A stretch of 64,000 nucleotides of DNA from Budorcas taxicolor (taxonomy: Eukaryota > Chordata > Mammalia > Artiodactyla > Bovidae), in NCBI RefSeq assembly GCF_023091745.1, contig NC_068933.1, forward strand, positions 23,936,001-24,000,000. Direction: 5' to 3'. The position numbers were made by a program, and so were the translations under genes. The notes below the pieces were generated by a model. That model searched no databases. It was given only the letters and a program-made list of their open reading frames with translations, and had not been told where the DNA came from. Below, in pieces: positions 11,371 through 23,317 of this stretch; within the stretch, counting starts at the first letter, position 1; each line of letters opens with the position of its first letter.

Positions 11371-11441
11371 GTTAAAAAACGCACAAAAACACAAAGTAAG
11401 TCTACACATGAAATTAAATAGGTTCATTTATCTGGAGCAGT

Positions 11442-11717
11442 ATGGAGAAGGCAATGGCACCCCCTGCTCCAGTACTCTTGCCTGGCAAACCCCATGGACG
11501 GAGGAGCCTGGTAGGCTGCAGTCCATGGGGTTGCTAGGAGTTGGACACTACTGAGCAACTTCCCTTTCACTATTCACTTTCATGCATTGGAGGAGAAAAT
11601 GGCAACCCACTCCAGTGTTCTTGCCTGGAGAATCCCAGGGACAGGGGAGCCTGGTGGGCTGCCGTCTCTGGGGTTGCACAGAGTCGGACACGACTGAAGT
11701 GACTTAGCAGTAGCAGC
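11442..11717 (+). mobile_element. BovA2 dimeric SINE with 12-bp TSD
   Basis: Full plus-strand dimer ending 'gacttagcagtagcagc', between perfect duplications atctggagcagt (11430-11441 and 11718-11729). Near consensus, so comparatively recent. Confidence 0.96.
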
Positions 11718-11729
11718 ATCTGGAGCAGT

Positions 11730-12159
11730 GTAATCTGATAATGATCCAAGTCTGTTTAACCTGAACTAGTTCTCACCGTTGTTTCTGTTACAGGTTAAGA
11801 AGAAATGTCAGGCTCTTCAGGAAGTAATTAAATATTTGCTAATTCTAAGGGCTTAATGTAACAGACTCCTGCAGTTGATACTTAATTTGTGTTGACATTT
11901 TCTGAGCATTCCAGGAGATTTTTGAAGCAGGACTTTTAAGATAACAGTTGTTTATTCCTATCCTTGTAACTGTGACTTATGTACATTGGACTGTTTTTTA
12001 TCCAAATTGATAAATACAGTAGTGTTCCTTTTTTTTTTTTCTCCTACATGAATGAAATGCCAAATCTTCCCTCCCAGGAAAATAAAAACAAAATATCCTA
12101 CTTCAGAAAACTACAACCGGATTAATTTCCCATTGAACAAGGTTAACTGTATAATTTTT
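11730..12159. other. Unassigned DNA
   Basis: AT-rich with a T11 run near 12031-12041. No feature recognised. Confidence 0.4.
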
Positions 12160-12323
12160 AGGCCTGCAATGCGGGAGGCCTGGGTTAAATCCCTGGGTTG
12201 AGAAAATACCCTGGAGAAGGGAATGGCTACCCACTCCAGTATTCTGGCCTGGAGAATGCCATGGACTGGATAGTCCATGGGGTCGCAAAGAGTCGGACAC
12301 GACTGAGTGACTTTCACTTTCAG
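12160..12323 (+). mobile_element. Bov-tA SINE, head-truncated
   Basis: Begins inside the tRNA-derived head (aggcctgcaatgcgggaggc) and continues to 'gactgagtgactttcacttt'. A deletion of about 25 bp removes part of the 'gaggagcctggtgggctaca' segment near 12265-12275. Confidence 0.88.
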
Positions 12324-12500
12324 AATAACTTGACACCAAATCCTCGTCTTCATTGCATGTTACAAGCATCTCTCCCTCTCCCAATTCTATGAGATGTGGA
12401 AGATAAGCTTGGAAAAGAAACATGGCTTGTCAACTCAGCAGCATTTGTACCATTTTAATAGGAAAGCATGAGTTAATAGTGTTTATCTGTATAAGATTTT

Positions 12501-12701
12501 GGAGAAGGCAATGGCACCCCACTCCAGTACTCTTGCCTGGAAAATCCCAACTTCCCTTTCACTTTTCACTTTCATGCACTGGAGAAGGAAATGGCAACCC
12601 ACTCCAGTGTTCTTGCCTGGAGAATCCCAGGGACGGGGGAGCCTGGTGGGCTGCCGTCTATGGGGTCGTGCAGAGTCAGACACGACTGAAGTGACTTAGC
12701 A
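12501..12701 (+). mobile_element. BovA2 SINE with internal deletion
   Basis: The left monomer breaks off after 'cctggaaaatccca' (about 12549) and resumes at 'acttccctttcacttttcac', losing about 75 bp. The right monomer is complete. Perfect 12-bp target duplications gtataagatttt (12489-12500 and 12702-12713) show it inserted as a unit. Confidence 0.94.
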
Positions 12702-12837
12702 GTATAAGATTTTAAGACAATTTTTACTATTTTTTATACTGAAATATTTGAAAAAGTTTTATAATGAGTATTTAGCATTCCTATAATGGGAAAATAAGTC
12801 CATACAGCTATTTTCACTTATTTATTCTTTATTAACT

Positions 12838-14770
12838 TGAATTATTCTTTTATAATTGACTTTTTTCAGAGCAGTTTAAGATTCATGAGAACACTGAAAG
12901 TATTGCTATTTCTCATACAGCCGCTGCACAGCCTCTCCCATTATGAACATCCTCACCAGGGTGGTACATTTGTACAGTATAGTCACCCAAAGTCCACAGT
13001 TTACATTGTGATTCACTGTTGATGCCGTACATTCTATAACTCTGCACAAATGTGTGATGACATGTATCCATCATTATGATATCACAGAGAGTGTTTTTAC
13101 TGCCTTAAATTCTCTGTGCTGTGTCTATTCACATGTCACCACCCCAATCCCTGGAAACCACTGATCTCCTTACTGTCTCCATAGTTTTGCCTTTTCCAAA
13201 ATATCTTATGGGTGGTATCATACAATATGCAGCCTATTCAGATTGGCATCTTTCACTTAGTAAAATGCATTTAAGTTTCCTCCATGTTTTTTCATGACCT
13301 GAGAGCTCATGATCCTCTGTCCAGGGGATTCTCCAGGCAAGAATACTGAAGTGAGTTGCCTTTCCCCTTCCAAGGGGTCTTCCTGACCCAGGAATGGAAC
13401 CCACATCTCTCTGTCTCCTAGTATTGACAGGCGGGTTCTTTACCACTAGTGTCACTTGGGAAACCCCATTTCTTTTTAGCATTGAATATACTTCATTGTC
13501 TGGATGTACCACAGTTTGTTTATACAGTCACCTACTGAAATACACCTTGATTACTTCCAAGTTCTGGAAGTTGTGAATAAAACTGCTATAAACATCCATG
13601 TGCAAGTATTTGAATGGTCATACATGTTCAGTACGTTTGGGTAAAACCAAGGATCCAAAGAGTGCCATTTTGGGGCCTTATTTATTGTAAGAGAATGTTT
13701 AGTTTTCTAAGGAACCATCAAACTGTCTTCCAACAGTTTCTTCATACCATTTTGCATTCCCACTAGCAATGAATGAGTGTTCCTCTTGCCTCTTGTCAAC
13801 ATTTGATATTGTCAGTGTTCCACTGACTGTGTTCCAGGTTTTGATCATTCTAACAGTCTCTCACTGTGGTTTTGATTTGTATTTATTTGATGGCATATGA
13901 TGTGCAACATCATTTTATATGCTTATTTGCCATCTGCATATCTTCTTTGGTGAGGTGTCTGTTAAAATCTTCTGCCAATTTTTAATCAGGTTGTTTGTTT
14001 TCATATTGTTGAATTTCAAGGGTTTTTTAAAAATAGATTTTGGACAACAGTCCAAAATCAGATGAGTCTCTTGTAGATACTTTCTCCCAGTCAGTAATTT
14101 GTCTTCTCAATCTCTTAACAGTCTCTTTTGCAGAGCAGGTGTTTCATTTTGAATAAAGTTCAATTTATCGATTATTTCTTCCATGAATTTTAACTTTGAT
14201 GTTATATTTGAAAATTCATTGCCAAACCTAAGCGCATCTAGATTTTCTCCTATGTTATCTTGTAGGTGTTTCACAGTTTCATGTTTTCCATTTTGATCTG
14301 TGATCCATTTTGAACTAATTATGAGCAAGTGTAAGGCCTGTGTCTGGACTCACATTGTTGCATGTGAAAATCCAGCTGTTACAGCACCACAAATAAGTAG
14401 ACTGCTTTGCTCCGTTGTGTTGCCCTTGCTCCTTTGTCAAAGATCAGTTGACTATATTTATATGGATCAGTTTCTGGGCTATCTATTGTGTTATCTTCAT
14501 CTATTTGTCTATACTTTCACCAATACCACACTATCTTGATTATTGTATCTTTATAGTAAGTCTTCATGTCAGACAGTGTCAGTCCTCCAACTTTGTTCTT
14601 CTCGTTCAATATTGTGCTGGCTATTCTGGACTTTTCATCTTTCTATATAAAGTTTAGAATCAGTTTGTCAATATCTGCAATTACTCGTTGGGATTTTGAT
14701 TGGGGTTGCATTGAAGCTATAGATAAAGTAGCTATATTTCCCCCGGAGTTTGTACTGTGCTGCAGCATTA
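12838..14770 (-). mobile_element. Old mammalian L1 3' half, interrupted by Bov-tA
   Basis: Reverse complement of an old L1 3' UTR and C-terminal ORF2. Landmarks on the plus strand are 'gtggtacatttgtacagtat', 'gtttatacagtcacctactg', 'cttccaacagtttcttcata', 'cactgtggttttgatttg', 'gtcagtcctccaactttgtt' and 'ttgattggggttgcattgaa'. A 73-codon minus remnant (14328-14107) matches part of L1 ORF2. Many stops and frameshifts; a Bov-tA splits it at 13311-13466. Confidence 0.9.
13311..13466 (-). mobile_element. Bov-tA SINE nested in L1
   Basis: Minus-strand, lacking the first part of the Bov-A body. It starts at 'gatcctctgtccaggggatt' and ends with the head 'accactagtgtcacttggga'. The L1 text resumes directly after it, so the SINE is younger. 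Confidence 0.9.
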
Positions 14771-14849
14771 GTGGAGGCTGTCGACTTTAGTGTAGACTGC
14801 TAATGTCATACAATGACACTGGCTATTCAAGGTGTTGCTGCAGGTATCA

Positions 14850-15015
14850 TTGTTGTTAATGCTGATAATGATATTAATAATAGTAGGTATTACTGCCTCT
14901 TATGTGATGAAGATATCCTTAATCCCATGTGGAGAAACTGAGACACAGAGAAATTAAGCAATTTGCCTAAAGTCAGGCAGCAAGTATCAGAAGCAGATCT
15001 TTAATTCATATTATT
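14850..15015 (-). mobile_element. MIR SINE
   Basis: Inverted MIR core: 'aataatagtaggtattactg', 'gtggagaaactgagacacag', 'gaaattaagcaatttgccta', 'gtcaggcagcaagtatcaga'. Diverged and partial. Confidence 0.75.
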
Positions 15016-15020
15016 TGAAA

Positions 15021-16006
15021 TCACCATCCTAGTTCTCCTTTTCTATTTCTACATCTCTCAGCTAGTAGGGAGGGATCAAAGCGCTGTTTAGGGAGCTCAC
15101 CCCGTCCCGCAAGAAAGGGCAATCTGACACATTTACTGGCATCTGAAACTAACAAGGGAGAAGCAGCAAATGTGAGTTTTTAGAATTCCTGTGCTTTATC
15201 CACAGATTCTCAAAGGCACCTGACCGTGAACTTTACCAACTGAATACTTAAGTCAATTTCTTATTCTAGGCTGAAAAGTAGGAATATACAGGATGAATAT
15301 ACAAAGATGGAGCCACTGTGGTCCCTAATGCTAGCGTGAGCTGTTCAAAAGTACCATCCCCTTCCCCCAGGCAAGGTTCCTCCTGGCCTAGGATTCTCAG
15401 TGAAATATAAGGAAACCCTGATCAAAGAGTTGGAATCAGAATTTTCACCACAGAAGCCTTGAAGCATTTAATCGATGAGCAGATATTTTAAATGAGTGTC
15501 TCTCTTAAATAGAAAGTTAAGCATTTTTCTTAGGTGGAAGTTGAGGAAAAATTCAAGAAATTAGCCAAACCAAAAGCTAATGAGGAATTTAAAGAATCTT
15601 ATCTATGGGACACCATATTTTTGAGAATCAGACTTTTTCAAAAGCAGAAGAGTCTGTTTTCTGTGGATAAGACATCTTCAGAGACCGCATGTGAACCTAG
15701 GACCAGTACTTAAGAGATACTTGGGTTTGGGAAAAGACCGACACACTCAGAGAAAAGTGGTATTGGTTATAAAAATATAGTCAAGGGGACAGGAAGATAG
15801 TAAAGTAAGGCAAAATCTTGAGGAAGATAGACTTTAAGGTGTGTATGTGTGTGTGTGCGTGTAAGGAGAGAGAGAAAGAGAGCGAGAACAGGTAAGCTTA
15901 TTGTGTGTGGATACTATGCTACGTGCTGGGAGATGAGAGAGTTCTAAGAATCCAGGATGACATCCAGGTTTCTGAAAAAAGGATTGGATTAAGATGCCAT
16001 CAATGA
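15021..16006. other. Unassigned DNA with a (TG)n/(GA)n tract
   Basis: Low-complexity only: an imperfect TG microsatellite at 15838-15863 followed by GA-rich sequence to about 15890. No exon or element recognised. Confidence 0.4.
15838..15890. repeat. (TG)n-(GA)n microsatellite
   Basis: Interrupted TG repeat (tgtgtatgtgtgtgtgtgcg) passing into a GA-rich run, about 50 bp together. Confidence 0.9.
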
Positions 16007-16131
16007 GAGACTTCCCTGGCAGTCGGTGGTTAAGACTCAGGGATTCCGCTGCAGAGGCATGGGTATCAACCCTGGTCAGGGAACTGAGATCCCACACGCA
16101 GCATGGCACAGTAAAATAAAAAATAAATAAA
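16007..16131 (+). mobile_element. CHR-type tRNA SINE (short form)
   Basis: The head 'gagacttccctggcagtcgg' and B-box-like 'tatcaaccctggtcagggaa' lead to an A-rich tail 'taaaataaaaaataaataaa'. Imperfect flanking duplications agatgccatcaatga and agatgtcatcattga mark the insertion. Confidence 0.87.
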
Positions 16132-18035
16132 GATGTCATCATTGAAGTGAAGCAGTCTTGGGAAGCAGTTTCCAGAGGCAGCTCTTATTAAGAAAAATGT
16201 GGGGGTGATTTTTCAGATGCAAAGAGTAAAGAATACATATCTTGTTATTTTATTTTATTATATTTTAATTTTTTTTGCAATAGGTCCTTTTTGGTTATAT
16301 TTTAAACATGACAGTGAGTACACATCAATCCCAAACTCCCAAGAATATGGTTTTTTAAGAGAGGAAAATCTTCAGGATTTGACAGCTACTGAGCTAAGCT
16401 ACCAGTCTGTGCAGGAGACCTAGAGAGGAGCTCAAGAGGCAGGGATAAGATTCGGCATTCTGTCTGGGCCCCGACGATTTCTTGTGCGGAAATTGAACAA
16501 CACTGTTTTCTAAGCCATCACCCTGGAAGTTTTGGGCTTCAAAATGGCAGTCATTGATTTTTTTTTGATGACCACGACTAGCAGGGTTGACTGCAGAGGG
16601 GTACCTACATTACTCCAATATCATAGATGAGACCACAACGGCATGAGAAGTCAAAGGATCGTGAGGGCTGACAGCAGACCGCGTTAAGAGTCTGTGACTA
16701 GAAAGTCCAAACCTCATCTCAGAGACATCCTTTCAGACAACTTTGCACTAGAAATTGTCGAAGTTCAGAACGATGCAAAAAAGGCAAGCGGCCCTGGCCA
16801 CGTAAACTGGCAGTACTGAGAGCTTCTGTATGGTGGTGAGTATGTGGCAGCCAAAACTTCACCAACAGAGTGACGCTTTCAAAGCCTCGTAAACCTCTTG
16901 CCTACGTTCCTTACTCTGGATGAACAGTCATCCCTTCCCTCTGGCCTTTTCTCTCCTTCCCTCTTCCACAGTTTCTCACTCTCCTGCATCACTACTTTTA
17001 TTCCTATGCTCATGCCCTCTCCATTTTGAAAGTTAAAGCTCATTTACTTCCATAGTAAATAAGCAGACACATTAAATATTCCCAGGGTAGCAATTCACTC
17101 CATGTGATCAAGGGTAAAATGTCTGGAATCCAGACTAGCCTTGCAGCTTCGGAAAAAATTTTCCAAGAAACCCTGACTCAGTGTTTAAAAGCTAATACCT
17201 TTGAGCATTCCTCTGTATTATGAGAATGGAAATAATTCTGTACCCATGGAGTAAAGAGGAGCCAGAAGATCCTCACCAATTGATGAGGCTATCTTCAAGG
17301 TACACTCACAATTATGCACGTGATCCTTTTGTTGATGGAATTTTGGCGGGGGGCGGGGGGTGAGGAGCAGTTCTGAATGGAGGCTGAAGCCTTGCCTGGA
17401 AGCCTCTTGCTTTTATCCCTATGGATGAGCACCTGCAAATACACAGCACGAGGCCTTCTTCCTCAGCACGAAAGCTCGAGTTTGAAACAAAGACTGGAAG
17501 ATAGAGATTTGTGCTCTCAGCCTGGGGAACTTCCAGGAGAGTGTTATGTTTGGAGTGGTGTGAGCCTGGGGTCAAGCAGGGATGAAGTATTCTATGAAGT
17601 GTATGTAGGTCAAGCATAGTGGGGACCTGTGGACAAAGCTGCTGAGAGTTGGAGCGATCATATCAAGGGTCATGTCCAAAGGCAAGCTGGGGCTTGTTAA
17701 AGACTCGGTCAGTTTGAGACAGAAACTCAACAAGAAGCCATTCCAATCTGAAGGCAGGCTAAGATTGGAAAGACCAGGTCGGGGGGGGCAAGTCACTCAG
17801 CTGATCTCAGAGACCGTCTCTGAGTGTTCTGCAGAGCATGTGTGCCCATGGTTTGGGGGCCTCCATGAATTTTTTGTTTTTGTTTTCTAATTTGATTGCC
17901 TTTGTCTCACTCTTAGTGGAGCCAGCTATTCTTAAAGATCCACATCTATTTATGTATGCAGAAAGAATTGCCTGAGTGACCTTAACCTTGATACTTCTTT
18001 CTATTTGGTCTAAAGAAGAAAAAAGAGAAAGGAGG
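16132..18035. other. Unassigned stretch, partly CpG-retaining
   Basis: No SINE or LINE recognised. About 16440-16930 keeps an unusual number of CpG dinucleotides (roughly a dozen by eye) against AT-rich flanks, but all frames are broken. G-rich short run at 17342-17362. An 80-codon frame at 17377-17619 and its overlapping antisense frames show no known domain. Confidence 0.35.
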
Positions 18036-18245
18036 TGAACCTTTAAATTGCTTACTACATTTCAGGTTTCTTCTCAAGCATTTCCTCATAAATTCTTATC
18101 TTTAGAAAATGGAAAGTAAGTATTCTTATCCCTACTTCAACACATGATGAAGCTGAGGATTACAGAGTTTAAATAAGTAGGCAAAAGTCAACAGCTCGTA
18201 AGTGGAAATTCCAGAATCTAAAAACAGCAATGTGTTCCAAAGGTT
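18036..18245 (-). mobile_element. MIR SINE
   Basis: Inverted MIR: 'gcttactacatttcaggttt', 'agcatttcctcataaattct', 'cacatgatgaagctgaggat', 'gtaggcaaaagtcaacagct'. Strongly diverged. Confidence 0.65.
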
Positions 18246-18360
18246 ATGCTTCCTGACATATGTCTACATCTTCTGGAACAGTGGTTTCAAACAGCATGGC
18301 CTCAGGACCCTTTTTATATTCTTAAAAATTTTTGAGAAAACCTTTTGTTTATGTGAGTTG

Positions 18361-18397
<37 letters not shown>

Positions 18398-18708
18398 TTG
18401 TTATATTAGAAATTAAAATAGGGAATTTTAAAAATATTTTATTTGCTTAAAATAATAAAGCTATTACATGTTAACGAACATTGTTGTGAAAAATGATTAT
18501 GTTTTCTTAAGCAAAAAATGGTGTAGCATTATGCATTTTTGCAAGTCTTTTTAATGTCTGGTTTATGGGAAGATGGCTGAAATTTACTATCTGCTTCTAC
18601 ATTTATTCTGCTATATGTTGTTCAGGTTGAAGTATGTGAAGAAAATTCAGCTTCATGCAGATGTTTAGTTGTAAAGGAAAGAGTATTGAAATAGCTTTTT
18701 TAGAGAAG
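18246..18708. other. AT-rich unassigned DNA around (TA)n
   Basis: Apart from the TA microsatellite nothing is recognised. An open frame through it is driven by the repeat. Confidence 0.4.
18358..18395. repeat. (TA)n microsatellite
   Basis: About 14 uninterrupted TA units, then a short acacaca run. Likely polymorphic. Confidence 0.95.
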
Positions 18709-18909
18709 AAGTGAAGTGATATCACTCAGTCATGCCCAACTCTTTGCGACCCCGTGGACTGTAGTTTACAAGGCTCCTCTGGCCATGGAATTTTCCAGGC
18801 AAGAGTACTGGAGTGGGTTGCCATTTCGTTCTCCAGGGTATCTTCCCGACCCAGGGATCGAACCTAGGTCTTCTGCATTGCGGGCAGACACTTAACCGTC
18901 TGAGCCACT
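18709..18909 (-). mobile_element. Bov-tA SINE
   Basis: Minus-strand copy from 'agtgatatcactcagtcatg' to the tRNA head 'accgtctgagccact'. Body intact, head slightly shortened at its end. Confidence 0.92.
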
Positions 18910-20829
18910 GAATGTTGCAATGTAGGCTCTGAAACCATATCAATGAATCCAAACTCCATTACATTTAAAATCTTTTTTTTTTTCACTTAAAATCTTTTTT
19001 AAAAGCCTCTTTTAGTGCTTTAGTCATTTGAAAATACTGGTTTAGTAATTCATACCAATGGCAACATTCCTAATGGCAGCACACTGTATTACCCACTACC
19101 AGAAAGTCACAATGATTAATACCAACTCTGGTCTCTAGAAAAAGTGTTAAGAATTGGAATGCTGTGAAGCTCAAGATGCCAGATACGAGTTTTCCAAAAT
19201 TCGGTTTTGACTTGAAAGGTCAAATTTTACCACTGGCAACAAACACAGTCAGTTTTTCTTGCAGTGAGAGTTTCACTTCTTTCATTTTTGAGAACAAGCC
19301 AGATCTCCAAGTCTGAATAACCATTGTTTGTCAGTTTTTCCAAGGAAAAAAAATGATGCCCCTGCCCCCTCAAAAAAAAAAAAAAAAAAATCTAAGTCAG
19401 CTCACAGCTCAGTCATGCAGATGCTTTTCCTTAAAACAACCAGCACCCTTAGGCAAGACTGCAGACGGTGTAGGTGTACTCCTTTGCCTGAACTTCTGTC
19501 GTGTCACAGAGAATATTAAAAAGCACATGCTGCTGAGTTAAGATCTTCAAAATGAACGATTTATGTGGCTTTACGAAGGGCATTCTTGAGTGAAATAGGA
19601 ATTTTATTTCCTTTTAATTTTACTAATAAGAAAATCACCACTAGTTCAGTTTGTTGTACCATCCTTATTCATTATAAAGCATGCTGTTGCTTTTGCCCTG
19701 TCAGTGCAAGTGTTAATACAGTAAAAAGGCATATAAACCTCAGTATTATTATTATTACAATTGGTTAGATGTTGTGAACCCACTGAAATGGTCTTGGGGA
19801 TCCCCAAGGGGTATGTGGACTCTACTTGGAGAACCTATATTCTAGAAGAACTAGATGAGGTCCTGGAGTGTGTCAAGGCTCTTTCTTCCTTGGGGCCTGC
19901 AATCTGATGTGACCCAGAGGCAGGCTGGAAGCCTGAGCGAGACTCAGAATCTGAGCAGAATTCTCATCAGGCTTGGTCCCAAGAGACTTCCTCTTCTCAA
20001 ATTACGTCCTTTTCTGCCCTTCTGAAATTTACATCTTGGTGAGGAAAGAGAGCCAGTGGACAAAAATGAGTAAATCAATTATATCATATAACTGAAGTGA
20101 AGAAAAATAAAATAGAGAAAGGGACTGGGGTGGGGAGAAGTTTTTGTACTTTAAATGGAGTCACCACAGACCTACTGCAGGGTCTAGTTTGACTCTAGCC
20201 ACGCAGCAAGGCAACAGTTATTCTCATTTTAGAAATGAGAAAATGTTACCCCAAAATAGAGTTCCTATCTCGTTGAGTGTTAAGTTAATAGACATAAACA
20301 AGCCAAGATCAGGAAAAGGAAGGATTTATTGTCACTTGCAGCAAGTAAGGCGACCACCAGGGATGTTTCCCAAATAATATCGCCCCAAACAGCAAAACTG
20401 GGGAAGCTAAGGGTACCTGCATATTCACGAAAGGGCTTGAGCAGAGAATTCACCATAAAATTGGGGCCAAGGTTGACAGAGTCCAAGTCTTGATTGATTG
20501 AAGTCAGGAGAATTAATACCATCATTCAGTCCTCTACGTGGGGGTGGGGATGTGGGGTGGGGCTTAGTTCTTGCAGAACTCAAAGATGTATTATTATGTG
20601 TAATATATCCCTTGAGGAGGAAATAGGACTCCACTGTATCACTGCACTGGCTTTGCTCTGTTCTGGCTTATCCTTTGTTCCCTTAAGATCAGTGCTTTCT
20701 GAGACCTGTCCACGGGTGACTATTGTGAACAGGCTTAGATTCCAAAATGGCTTAGGCCAAAATAGCTTCTCTTATGTGAAGAAAACCATTCCTGGCTCTC
20801 TTCCTCTGGGGACCCCCTAACCCATCTGC
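18910..20829. other. Unassigned DNA with a 19-A run
   Basis: A19 tract at 19372-19390; T-runs near 18973. About 20160-20260 has a faint MIR-like 'cattttagaaatgagaaaa'. A 108-codon plus frame (20494-20820) crosses a G-rich patch near 20538-20562 with no recognisable domain. Confidence 0.35.
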
Positions 20830-20945
20830 TTATAGAAATGGAGGCACAGCTGGATTTAAGTGATTAGTTCAGGATCTCATAGCAAGTAAACAGCAGATCT
20901 AGGATTCTAACTCTAAAGCCTAACTCTCTCCACTGGCACGTTATC
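20830..20945 (-). mobile_element. MIR SINE fragment
   Basis: Inverted MIR half: 'gaaatggaggcacagctgga', 'agtgattagttcaggatctc', 'atagcaagtaaacagcagat', 'gattctaactctaaagccta'. Confidence 0.7.
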
Positions 20946-21061
20946 CTTACAGGTGTGTAACAGATCTTACACTCCCAGCAACACTTCTAATTTATTGACC
21001 CAACCTGAGAGTTCTAAACCTATTTAGGGAAAGGAGATGACAACTTTCCAAATGAAAAAAG

Positions 21062-21262
21062 AGAAGTGAAAATGTTAGTAGCTAGTCATGCCGACTTTTT
21101 TTGACCTTATGGACTGGAGCCCAGCAGGCTCGTCTGTCCATGGAATTCTCCAGGTAAGATTCTTGGAATGGGATGCCATTCCGTTTTCCAGGGGGTCTTC
21201 CAGACTCAGGTCTCCCGCACTGCAAGCAGATTCTTAACCGCCTGAGCCAACTGTCTGAACAA
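21062..21262 (-). mobile_element. Bov-tA SINE with 40-bp flanking duplication
   Basis: Diverged minus-strand Bov-tA (agaagtgaaaatgttagtag to accgcctgagccaactg). It lies exactly between two 40-bp direct repeats, 21022-21061 and 21263-21302, identical except one T/C. That is far longer than the 8-14 bp duplications flanking other SINEs here. Confidence 0.9.
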
Positions 21263-21302
21263 ATTTAGGGAAAGGAGATGACAACTTTCCAAACGAAAAA
21301 AG

Positions 21303-22633
21303 AAAGGGGGCGAGGGAAAGCAAAACAGTCTCAGAAGACATTGAAATGCGAATCTGAGTTATAAAATGAGATTACATTAGGAAAATTCGTGGTTTTTTTT
21401 TTTTTTTTTTTTTTTTTTACCATTAGGCTTTTGAATGGGTTTCTTTCTGGACCCTGGATTTCTTCTCTTCATTTTTTCTGTAAGTGTTTACGAAGTGTTT
21501 CTTTTTGTCATGCACTGTGTCCCATGCTGGAGGAGAAGACAGTTTCTGTGCTGAAGCAGTTCACAGTTTTAGAGAAGAGAGAAAAAAGGAAGAGAGGACA
21601 TTCCAAAGGGAGGGAGAATTCTCTCAGCCTTAACCAGGAGCATCAGAATATGCATTTAATTGGGCTAAAGTTAAAACACAAGTGAACACACATACACAGA
21701 GCTGATTCCTTTGTCTGAAATTGAGGACTTTATACACAGATGTTGGGTGAAATTTTTAAAAGGGCAAAAATGGTTTCCACCCCTCCATGACCCATATCCT
21801 CCCATTTCATAGGAACCATAACGATGGGAACCTTGTAAAAAGGAGTAGCTGAAAACAATAACCCTTTTAAATTCTAACAGCCAGATAAGAAAGACATAAT
21901 TTTATTTTACAAATGAGGGAATTGAGGCTTAAAGAGTCTCTTTGCTCTATTTTGTCATGTTGCTCAGGCCTAAGCAACCACACAGATGTCACCAAGTCTT
22001 ATAAAGAGAAGTATCTGGTGTCTCAGTCTTGCCCACAAGACATCCCTGGGACAGTGCAGCCCCTGCTCTCTTCGCTCTTCCCTTTATGCCTTCTTGTTTC
22101 AACATCGTTCTCACTCTTTGTGGCTGGGCCTTGCATTTCCCAAACACTTACTCACCTCTTCCAAGGGATGACAGACTTGGTTCCTCCACTTGAACCCTCA
22201 TGTTCCTCAAGCTTCATTTCATTTTGTTTTGTTTTGTTGGTTTCTTCTCAGCCTTCAACTTTTAACTGATTCTCTCTGACTCTGGTGAGCTGAGGTGAAC
22301 CTCTGTTCATCCAGCCGCCAGCTCTGGCCCTGGAGTTGGCCTTTGTGTTCAGGTCCTAGATTCTCTGCCACTCTCAGGATTGTGTAAGTATAGGGTGCCT
22401 CTGAGAGTGAGGCCTCCCTGAATTCTGCACCTTATACCTCAGTCTTGTGTCAACCTGGCCTTATGAAAATAGGATGCTTAACATCAAGAATTCCCAGGGC
22501 TTTTTTTTCCCCTTTGAGAACTGTTATCCTTGCAGTTATACACTCAGTAAAGGACTCATGGATATAAAATTAGTACAACCTTCTCTGAATCTGCCAGGAT
22601 TCTCCAATGTAGAGTTATTCTCTTCTCCTTTGT
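21303..22633. other. Unassigned DNA with a 26-T run
   Basis: T26 at 21393-21418. A 118-codon plus frame (21913-22269) has no recognised domain. About 21895-21945 resembles a short inverted MIR core and 22030-22230 faintly recalls L2, both too weak to call. Confidence 0.35.
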
Positions 22634-22644
22634 AATTAGTACTT

Positions 22645-22872
22645 GTGTGCACGCATGCTAGGGCACTTCAGTCGTGTCTGACTCTGAGACCCTGTGGACT
22701 GAAGCCCACCAGGCCCTTCTGTCCATGAGATTCTCCAGGCAAGAATACTGGAATGGGTTGCCACACCCTTCTCCAGGGGATCTTCCCGATCCAGGGATTG
22801 AACCCTGTCTCTTGCATTTCCTGTATTGGCAGGCAGGTGGTTCTTTACCACTAGCACTACCTGGGAAGCCCT
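22645..22872 (-). mobile_element. Bov-tA SINE
   Basis: Minus-strand copy of the longer-head variant (tattggcaggcaggtggttc, then accactagcactacctggga). Short target duplication aattagta at 22634-22641 and 22874-22881. Confidence 0.92.
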
Positions 22873-23045
22873 CAATTAGTATTTAGGGGTAAGGATATTG
22901 AAACCATGTGAATATTCTGCTCTTTCTCCAACTTTCAGTGTATTCATACATTTACTTTATATGAACTCATTTCTTATTTTATTCAATTTGTTATAACCTG
23001 TTATATAATTGATTATTTTGATGCTCAAATTGTCTCTCATGTGGC

Positions 23046-23307
23046 TGCTTCTAAGTCGCTTCAGTCGTGTCTGACTCTGTGCTACCCCATAGACAGCAGC
23101 CCACCAGGCTCCCCCGTCCCTGGGATTCTCCAGGCAAGAACACTGGAGTGGGTTGCCATTTCCGTCTCCAATGCATGAAAGTGAAAATTGAAAGGGAAGT
23201 CGCTCAGTCGTGTCCGACCCTTAGCATGGACTGCAGCCTACCAGGCTCCTCCATCCATGGGATTTTCCAGGCAAGAGTACTGGAGTAGGGTGCCATTGCC
23301 TTCTCCG
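23046..23307 (-). mobile_element. BovA2 dimeric SINE with 10-bp TSD
   Basis: Full minus-strand dimer (tgcttctaagtcgcttcagt to gtgccattgccttctccg) between perfect duplications ctcatgtggc (23036-23045 and 23308-23317). One monomer has lost about 12 bp near 23221-23226. Confidence 0.95.
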
Positions 23308-23317
23308 CTCATGTGGC

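Noticed and set aside
19372..19390. A19 run as a processed-pseudogene poly-A tail
   Set aside because: No recognisable transcript-like sequence or target duplication upstream of it.
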